Positions 30,630 through 35,559 of a stretch of 35,559 bases of DNA are shown here, piece after piece. Source of the DNA: CALMFQ01 sp964495595 (GTDB lineage: Bacteria > Pseudomonadota > Gammaproteobacteria > Burkholderiales > SCOH01); assembly GCA_964495595.1 (NCBI GenBank), contig CAZBWH010000030.1, positions 1 to 35,559 on the forward strand. The letters are read 5' to 3'. The notes under the pieces were generated by a model, which worked only from the letters and a program-made list of their open reading frames with translations, was not told the origin of the DNA and ran no database searches. Both the position numbers and the translations under genes were made by a program. The first letter of the stretch is position 1; each line of letters begins with the position of its first letter.

Positions 30630-32534
30630 TCAGCGGCCTGACAGCAGCTCGCGGATCGACTGGGTGATTTCGCGCAGGTTCATCGGCTTGGCCAGATAAC
30701 GGCTGAATCCCGCGGCCAGACCCTGCTCCACCTCTCCGGGTCGCGGACTGCCGGCCAGCGCAATCACCGGAATCGTACTGCAGCCGGGTTGCTGCCGCAG
30801 TTCGGCCAGCCAGGCGGTGGCGCTGGCAGGTAGATGGGCGTCGCACAGAATCAACGCGGGTTGCAGGCTGCCAGCCTGCTGCAGGGCACCCGCCGGAGTG
30901 TCGGCAATGTGCAGCGTGGCACCGGGCAGATTCTTGACCACACTGCGCATCAGGTGGATGCTCATCGCGTCGTCGTCGAGGTACAGCAGCTCACATTCTG
31001 CGACTGGCAGGGTAGGATGTGGTGCCGGCGCTTGCAAGGCGGCGCTGGCCGCCTGTGGCTCGGCCAGCGGCAGATCGAGCCAGAACTGGCTGCCCACGCC
31101 CGCTTCACTGCTTACCCCGATGCTACCGCCCATCAGATGCACCAGCTTGTGGGTGAACGCCAGCCCGATGCCGGTGCCTTCCACCGATTGCTGCTTGCTG
31201 CCCACCCGGCTGAACGGCTGGAACAGTTGCTCAAGGTCAGCCTGGCTCAGGCCAATGCCGGTGTCGCTGATCGCCAGCCGCAAAAAGCCGGGGTCGGCTG
31301 CCTCGATACGCAGCCTCACCTGGCCTTGCGGCCGGTTGTACTTGATCGCATTCGAAACCAGATTCAGCACCATCTGCTTGACCCGCACCGGGTCGGCCTG
31401 CACCCGTGGCGTCGTCTGGCCCTTGGTGTCGTTCTGCACACTGACCCGGAATTTGTCAGCAATCGGCATCGACAGCGCCACACAATCGGCAACAACCGAC
31501 GGCACATCCACCGGCTCCAGATTCAGCGTCATCCGCCCGGCCTCGATCTTGGCCAGATCGAGCACCTCGTTGATCAGCCCCAGCAAATGCCAGCCGGCCT
31601 TGATGATGTGGTCGGTGAATTCACGCTGTTCGGCGCTGACTTCTTCCTGCAGCAGTTGGGCAAAGCCGAGAATCGCATTCAGCGGCGTGCGCAGCTCGTG
31701 GCTCATCTGCGACAGGAATTCCGACTTGGCGCGGTTGGCCTGCTCGGCCAGGTTTTTCGCTGCCAGCAAATCCTGTTCAGCTCGCACCCGGCTGGTCACA
31801 TCGCTGAAGCTGAACACCTTGCCGATGACTTCGCTGCCCAGATACTGCGGCTTGGTGTAACGCTCGAACACCCGGCCATCGTTGAGCATCAGGGTATCGA
31901 AGCCGTCACTGGTCGGCTGGGCAAACAGCTCATCCAGCCGCTCGCGGTAGCTGTCCGGCTCGCGGATCTGGCTTTCGAGAAAATGAAAAATCTGCCGGTC
32001 GCTGCGTTCGTCCAGCACCGCCTGCGGAATCTGCCACAGACGGGCAAAGCGGTGGTTGATGTTGGCAATGTGGCCGTCGAGATCCGTCACCATGATGCCG
32101 TCGGCGGTGGCTTCCAGCGTGGCGCGCAGCGCCGAGGTCATCTTGGCCAGCTCGTCTTCCACCGCCTTGCCTGCCGACGCATCGCGAGCCACCACCAGCG
32201 CCAGCGTCCGGCCTTCGGCCGGCAGCATGCGGATCGACATCTCGATTGGCAGCAGCGCGCCATCCTTGCGCCGCCATTCGCCAGCCAGTGCCGACATGCC
32301 GCTCACCTGGCCGGCGGCGACTTCATCCCAGAAAAAAATGTCCTGCATCGACGATGCCAGATCGGTAATCCGCATCGCCAGCAGCGCTTCCCGGTCATAC
32401 AGCAGGCTGCTGGCAGCCGTTGCGTTCGCCTCGGTCAGCAGCAGGGTAGCGGGGTCGACCACGATCAGGATATCGTGGCTCAGGTCGAGCAGACCGCGCA
32501 GCATCGTGGATTCGCTGGCTGACTCAAGACTCAT
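30630..32534 (-). CDS. soluble PAS-PAS sensor kinase with C-terminal receiver
   Basis: A 634-residue hybrid kinase with no membrane segment. Order: PAS (about residues 10-120), PAS (135-255), HisKA with H279 (MSHELRTPLNA), HATPase_c (LVSNAIKY, DTGIGL, GTGIGLAF) and a receiver (about 515-630; acidic pocket LYLDDD, phospho-acceptor D in ILCDAHLP, K in AKPMN). The receiver's usual Thr/Ser switch residue is Ala (VIALAGS). Its start overlaps the stop of the HD-GYP gene by 4 nt, so the two are coupled. Signal input is probably cytoplasmic, such as redox or a small ligand on the PAS domains. Confidence 0.9.
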   Translation of the reverse strand: MSLESASESTMLRGLLDLSHDILIVVDPATLLLTEANATAASSLLYDREALLAMRITDLASSMQDIFFWDEVAAGQVSGMSALAGEWRRKDGALLPIEMSIRMLPAEGRTLALVVARDASAGKAVEDELAKMTSALRATLEATADGIMVTDLDGHIANINHRFARLWQIPQAVLDERSDRQIFHFLESQIREPDSYRERLDELFAQPTSDGFDTLMLNDGRVFERYTKPQYLGSEVIGKVFSFSDVTSRVRAEQDLLAAKNLAEQANRAKSEFLSQMSHELRTPLNAILGFAQLLQEEVSAEQREFTDHIIKAGWHLLGLINEVLDLAKIEAGRMTLNLEPVDVPSVVADCVALSMPIADKFRVSVQNDTKGQTTPRVQADPVRVKQMVLNLVSNAIKYNRPQGQVRLRIEAADPGFLRLAISDTGIGLSQADLEQLFQPFSRVGSKQQSVEGTGIGLAFTHKLVHLMGGSIGVSSEAGVGSQFWLDLPLAEPQAASAALQAPAPHPTLPVAECELLYLDDDAMSIHLMRSVVKNLPGATLHIADTPAGALQQAGSLQPALILCDAHLPASATAWLAELRQQPGCSTIPVIALAGSPRPGEVEQGLAAGFSRYLAKPMNLREITQSIRELLSGR

Positions 32535-33808
32535 CGCGGCCTCCCGCCTTGCTGGGCCGGGTCAAAGAAATACGTCATCCGTTTGCGCGGGTTGAGATAT
32601 TCGTGAATCTGGCGCGGCAACTGCCCTGGCTTGATGCTTTTGCTGACGTTGATCTCCGCCTCGGTTTCCAGATCGAGGATGATCGCCTCGTCCTTTGGTA
32701 CCTCCGGATCGTAGATCAGCACACTGGGCTTGAGCGGCTTGCTCGAATTGACCGCCACCACCATGCCGATGACCTCGTTGGACAGCTTGACGATCGTGCC
32801 GGGTGGATACACCCCGAGACAGCGCACCAGCATGGTCAGCGCTGGCACATCGTAGCGGGCGCGGTGCTGCGAAAACATCTGCGACAGCGCTTCGTGTGGC
32901 GTCAGCGACAGCGCAATGTTGACGTGGTTGCACAGATTATCGTAGTCGTTGACCAGGTTGATGATCTTGGCTAGCGGATGAATCCGTTCAGCCAGCGCGC
33001 CTTTCGGGTAGCCGCTGCCGTCGACGTACTCGTGGTGCTGAGCGATGATCGCCAGCGCACCGGTTGACAGCCCTACCTTCTTGCCAATGTCCATCCCGTA
33101 CTGAACGTGCTGGCGCAGGAAATCGGCCTCGGCGCGGGTCAGCGGATCGGTTTTGAGCAGGATCTTGTCCGGTATTTCCACCTTGCCGATGTCGTGGAAC
33201 ATCGACCCGATGCCCAGCGTACGGATATCCTCGGCCGGCAGTTTCAGCTCCTTGCCCAGAATCATCGCCAGCACCGCCACATTCGGCGAATGGAAATACA
33301 CCTCCTCGCCGGCCAGCTTGTCGTTCATCAGGTGAATGGCGATGTCTTTGTCGGTCAGCATCGAATCGACCATCTGCCCCACCAGCTCGCCGGCCTCGCG
33401 CAGCGATTCCTGCGGGCGGGAAAACAGGTTCTTGGTGATGTTTTTCACCGCCATTGCCGCGCTCTGGAATTTTTTTTCGCAGGCGACGATTGCGGCCCGC
33501 TGGCGGCTGAGCTTTTCGATACGCTCCCGCTTGGCCACCACTGCCGGGCTCTCGGCCACCGGCTGGGTGGCGGGCTGGGGCGGGGTGGGGGAGGCCGGCG
33601 CCGGCAGCGGCTTGACATCGCTGCGTGGCGGATCGTAGCGCACCCGGCTCAGCCCCAGACTGCGGATGGTGTCGATCTGATCCTGGCTTTTGATCTTGAA
33701 GCTGCTGAAGGTAAACGGATGCTCCATCCAGCTCAGATCGAGGTGGATAAACAGCCCGACGCACAACTGTTCGGGGACGATGTAATCGCGGCTATCCTGA
33801 TCCGGCAT
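32531..33808 (-). CDS. HD-GYP c-di-GMP phosphodiesterase with DUF3391 N-terminus
   Basis: A 425-residue soluble protein. The N-terminal part (about residues 5-140) matches the DUF3391 type often joined to HD-GYP domains, with a Pro-rich linker near 68-90. The HD-GYP domain (about 165-330) has H174 (YFHSPN), H205-D206 (MFHDIGK), HHEYVDG and GSGYP (264-268), the residues needed for metal and c-di-GMP cleavage. It should degrade c-di-GMP, opposite to the REC-GGDEF protein in the neighbouring operon. No strong ribosome site is seen. It lies 66 nt downstream of nrdR on the same strand and may be co-transcribed with it. Confidence 0.92.
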   Translation of the reverse strand: MPDQDSRDYIVPEQLCVGLFIHLDLSWMEHPFTFSSFKIKSQDQIDTIRSLGLSRVRYDPPRSDVKPLPAPASPTPPQPATQPVAESPAVVAKRERIEKLSRQRAAIVACEKKFQSAAMAVKNITKNLFSRPQESLREAGELVGQMVDSMLTDKDIAIHLMNDKLAGEEVYFHSPNVAVLAMILGKELKLPAEDIRTLGIGSMFHDIGKVEIPDKILLKTDPLTRAEADFLRQHVQYGMDIGKKVGLSTGALAIIAQHHEYVDGSGYPKGALAERIHPLAKIINLVNDYDNLCNHVNIALSLTPHEALSQMFSQHRARYDVPALTMLVRCLGVYPPGTIVKLSNEVIGMVVAVNSSKPLKPSVLIYDPEVPKDEAIILDLETEAEINVSKSIKPGQLPRQIHEYLNPRKRMTYFFDPAQQGGRPR

Positions 33809-33874
33809 ACAGGCAAACGGGAGTAAAGGTTAATTGACAATAGACTGACTGTAGCAGGTCTGGCTGTGCCCCGC

Positions 33875-34330
33875 TCAGTCCGGCGCCTGCACTTCGCGGA
33901 TCGCAGCGCGAAAGTCGTCCACATCCTCAAAGCTGCGGTACACCGAGGCAAAGCGGATGTAGGCCACCTTATCCATCCGGTACAGCTCGGCCATCACCAT
34001 TTCACCGATCTGGCGCGAGCCGATTTCGCGTTCGCCCAGGCTCAACACCTGGCGGGCAATGCGCTCGATTGCATCGTCGACCTCGGTGGTGGGCACCGGG
34101 CGCTTGTGCAGGGCGCGCAGAAAACCCAGCCGTAGCTTGTCGCGGTCGAATTCCACCCGCTGGCCGTTCTGTTTCACCACCTGCGGCATGTGCAGCTCGA
34201 TGGTTTCGTAGGTGGTAAAGCGCTTCTGGCACTGCGGGCACTTGCGCCGCCGCCGGACAACATCGCCCTCGTCGCTGACGCGGGAATCGACAACCTGGGT
34301 ATCAAGCGTGTGACAAAACGGACATTTCAT
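33875..34330 (-). CDS. nrdR: transcriptional repressor NrdR
   Basis: A 151-residue repressor of ribonucleotide reductase genes. The N-terminal zinc ribbon uses C3, C6, C31 and C34 (KCPFC and KCPQC), followed by the ATP-cone domain (about residues 49-139; VVKQNGQRVEFDRDKLRLGF) that senses ATP and dATP. Length is normal for the family. The protein binds paired NrdR boxes upstream of nrd genes; none are visible here. glyA lies upstream on the same strand, separated by a terminator, so nrdR probably has its own promoter. Confidence 0.97.
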   Translation of the reverse strand: MKCPFCHTLDTQVVDSRVSDEGDVVRRRRKCPQCQKRFTTYETIELHMPQVVKQNGQRVEFDRDKLRLGFLRALHKRPVPTTEVDDAIERIARQVLSLGEREIGSRQIGEMVMAELYRMDKVAYIRFASVYRSFEDVDDFRAAIREVQAPD

Positions 34331-34361
34331 GGGCGTGGCTGCTACAGCAAGAATGCTTCAT

Positions 34362-34367
34362 ATCATA
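34362..34367 (-). promoter_or_regulatory. possible -10 of nrdR
   Basis: On the minus strand TATGAT, about 31 nt before the nrdR ATG. The best upstream -35 is only TGATTA with a 16-nt spacer. Assigned mainly because the glyA terminator makes a separate promoter necessary. Confidence 0.3.
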
Positions 34368-34405
34368 TACGCGATCAGGGGTTTAATCAGGTTTGTTCTG
34401 TCGCC

Positions 34406-34433
34406 AAAACAAAAAGGGAGGCGGAGCCTCCCT
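34406..34433 (-). terminator. intrinsic terminator of glyA
   Basis: AGGGAGGC (34415-34422) and GCCTCCCT (34426-34433) form an 8-bp stem with a 3-nt loop, followed on the minus strand by TTTTTGTTTT. It lies 27 nt after the glyA stop. Confidence 0.9.
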
Positions 34434-34460
34434 GGTTGGCAGCTAATGGCAGCTTAATAT

Positions 34461-35558
34461 TCAAGCACCGTACACCGGCAGTCTGGCGCACAGCGCCTGG
34501 GCCTCGTTGGCTACGCGGGCGATCACGGCGTCGTCGGTGGGAGCGTCCAGCACGTCGGCGATCAGGTTGGCCAGTTTTTCCACTTCCAGCTCGGTAAAGC
34601 CACGGGTGGTTACGGCCGGGGTGCCGATGCGGATGCCGGAGGTGACGAACGGCTTTTCCGGGTCGTTCGGAATGGCGTTCTTGTTCACGGTAATGTGGGC
34701 GCGGCCCAGCACGGCTTCGGCATCCTTGCCGGTGATTTGCTTGGCCCGCAGGTCAACCAGGAATACATGTGATTCGGTGCGGCCTGACACGATCCGCAGC
34801 CCGCGTTCCTGCAGTACCTTGGCCATCACCCGCGCATTGGCCACCACCTGCTCGGCGTATTCCTTGAAGGCCGGCTCGGCGGCTTCCTTGAACGCCACCG
34901 CCTTGGCGGCGATCACATGCATCAGCGGGCCGCCCTGCTGGCCGGGGAAAATGGCCGAGTTGAGCTGTTTTTCGAATTCGGCCTGCGCCAGGATCACCCC
35001 GCCACGCGGGCCGCGCAGGGTTTTGTGGGTGGTGGTGGTGACGAAATGCGCGTGCGGCACCGGGTTAGGGTACACGCCGCCTGCCACCAGCCCGGCGTAG
35101 TGGGCCATGTCAACGAACAGGTAAGCACCCACGTCGTCGGCAATCTTGCGAAACCGTGCCCAGTCGATCACCAGCGCGTAGGCCGAAGCGCCGGCCACGA
35201 TCATTTTCGGCTGATGTTCCCTGGCCAGCCGCTCGACCTCGGCGTAGTCGATTTCTTCTGCCTCGTTCAGGCCGTAAGATATCACGTTGAACAGCTTGCC
35301 GGAGAAATTCACCGCCGAGCCGTGAGTGAGATGGCCGCCGTGGGCCAGGCTCATGCCCAGAATGGTGTCGCCCGGCTTCAGTACCGAGTGGTAAACCGCC
35401 GCGTTGGCCTGCGAGCCCGAGTGCGGCTGCACGTTGGCGTATTCGGCGCCGAACAGCGCCTTCAGGCGGTCGATGGCCAGCTGTTCGACCTTGTCCACGT
35501 ACTCGCAGCCGCCGTAGTAGCGCTTGCCGGGGTAGCCTTCGGCGTACTTGTTGGTCAG
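34461..35558 (-). CDS. glyA: serine hydroxymethyltransferase (5' end missing)
   Basis: The 365 C-terminal residues of the PLP enzyme that interconverts serine and glycine and supplies one-carbon units on tetrahydrofolate. The frame is open to the window edge (LTNKYAEGYPGKRYYGGCEYV at the broken end), so about 50 N-terminal residues are outside. The PLP lysine lies in TTTTHKTLRGPRGG; SHVFLVDLR, GKDAE, TSGIRIGTPAVTTRG and the early QPHSGSQAN are all standard. Apparent starts inside this span are internal codons. It lies upstream of nrdR and shares the folate theme with pabB-pabC but not an operon. Confidence 0.97.
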   Translation of the reverse strand: MTNKYAEGYPGKRYYGGCEYVDKVEQLAIDRLKALFGAEYANVQPHSGSQANAAVYHSVLKPGDTILGMSLAHGGHLTHGSAVNFSGKLFNVISYGLNEAEEIDYAEVERLAREHQPKMIVAGASAYALVIDWARFRKIADDVGAYLFVDMAHYAGLVAGGVYPNPVPHAHFVTTTTHKTLRGPRGGVILAQAEFEKQLNSAIFPGQQGGPLMHVIAAKAVAFKEAAEPAFKEYAEQVVANARVMAKVLQERGLRIVSGRTESHVFLVDLRAKQITGKDAEAVLGRAHITVNKNAIPNDPEKPFVTSGIRIGTPAVTTRGFTELEVEKLANLIADVLDAPTDDAVIARVANEAQALCARLPVYGA

Positions 35559-35559
35559 C

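Noticed and set aside
30834..32522. A 562-codon open frame on the plus strand opposite the PAS-kinase gene
   Set aside because: It mirrors the codon pattern of the kinase, whose motifs are all intact; its translation has no recognisable domain. A GC-rich antisense shadow.

Overview
The window reads as a chromosomal segment of a GC-rich betaproteobacterium, most likely of the order Neisseriales. The reasons are the gene orders dapA-bamC and maf-yceD-rpmF-plsX-fabH-fabD-fabG-acpP-fabF-pabB-pabC, the presence of AcnB, RF3 and YbiT/Uup-type ABC-F proteins, and the general protein similarity as I recognise it. The genus cannot be fixed from sequence alone. I see no phage, insertion sequence, CRISPR array, tRNA or rRNA. 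Nearly all genes are intact, and only the two end genes (acnB, glyA) are cut by the window edges.

Layout. 1-155 is the 3' end of acnB with a strong terminator. 378-3096 holds two minus-strand genes, a FabG-like dehydrogenase and the ABC-F ATPase ybiT. 3285-5422 is dapA-bamC (lysine/peptidoglycan precursor synthesis and outer-membrane assembly). 5638-5898 is a very small Ala/Pro-rich lipoprotein. 6243-8397 carries convergent slyD and prfC. 8562-9674 is alanine dehydrogenase. 9847-11656 is a group of small genes: a zinc-ribbon protein, an exported DUF302 protein, the fluoride channel crcB and an exported PrxQ-type peroxiredoxin. 11775-13682 is uup. 13698-14996 is a minus-strand pair (RsmI-like methyltransferase, maf), divergent from the lipid block.

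15096-23524 is one long co-directional block for ribosomal protein L32, phospholipid and fatty-acid synthesis (plsX, fabH, fabD, fabG, acpP, fabF) and p-aminobenzoate synthesis (pabB, pabC). It is tightly spaced, with several ATGA overlaps, but is punctuated by an intrinsic terminator after rpmF, an internal promoter before acpP and a large hairpin after acpP. This suggests that output is tuned gene by gene.

23893-33808 is the most distinctive part: two minus-strand signalling operons flank thiL-pgpA. One pairs a REC-GGDEF diguanylate cyclase with a 1362-residue CHASE-PAS-PAS-kinase-REC-REC-Hpt hybrid kinase. The other pairs an HD-GYP phosphodiesterase with a soluble PAS-PAS-kinase-REC protein, overlapping by 4 nt. 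Together they look like opposing c-di-GMP synthesis and breakdown modules, each with its own kinase. The window ends with nrdR and glyA on the minus strand.

Most of the window is conserved housekeeping. The points most worth following are the paired c-di-GMP operons, the PIAGT-type PabB, the low-complexity lipoprotein, the recurrent extended -10 promoters (TGnTAnnnT) and several regulatory hairpins.
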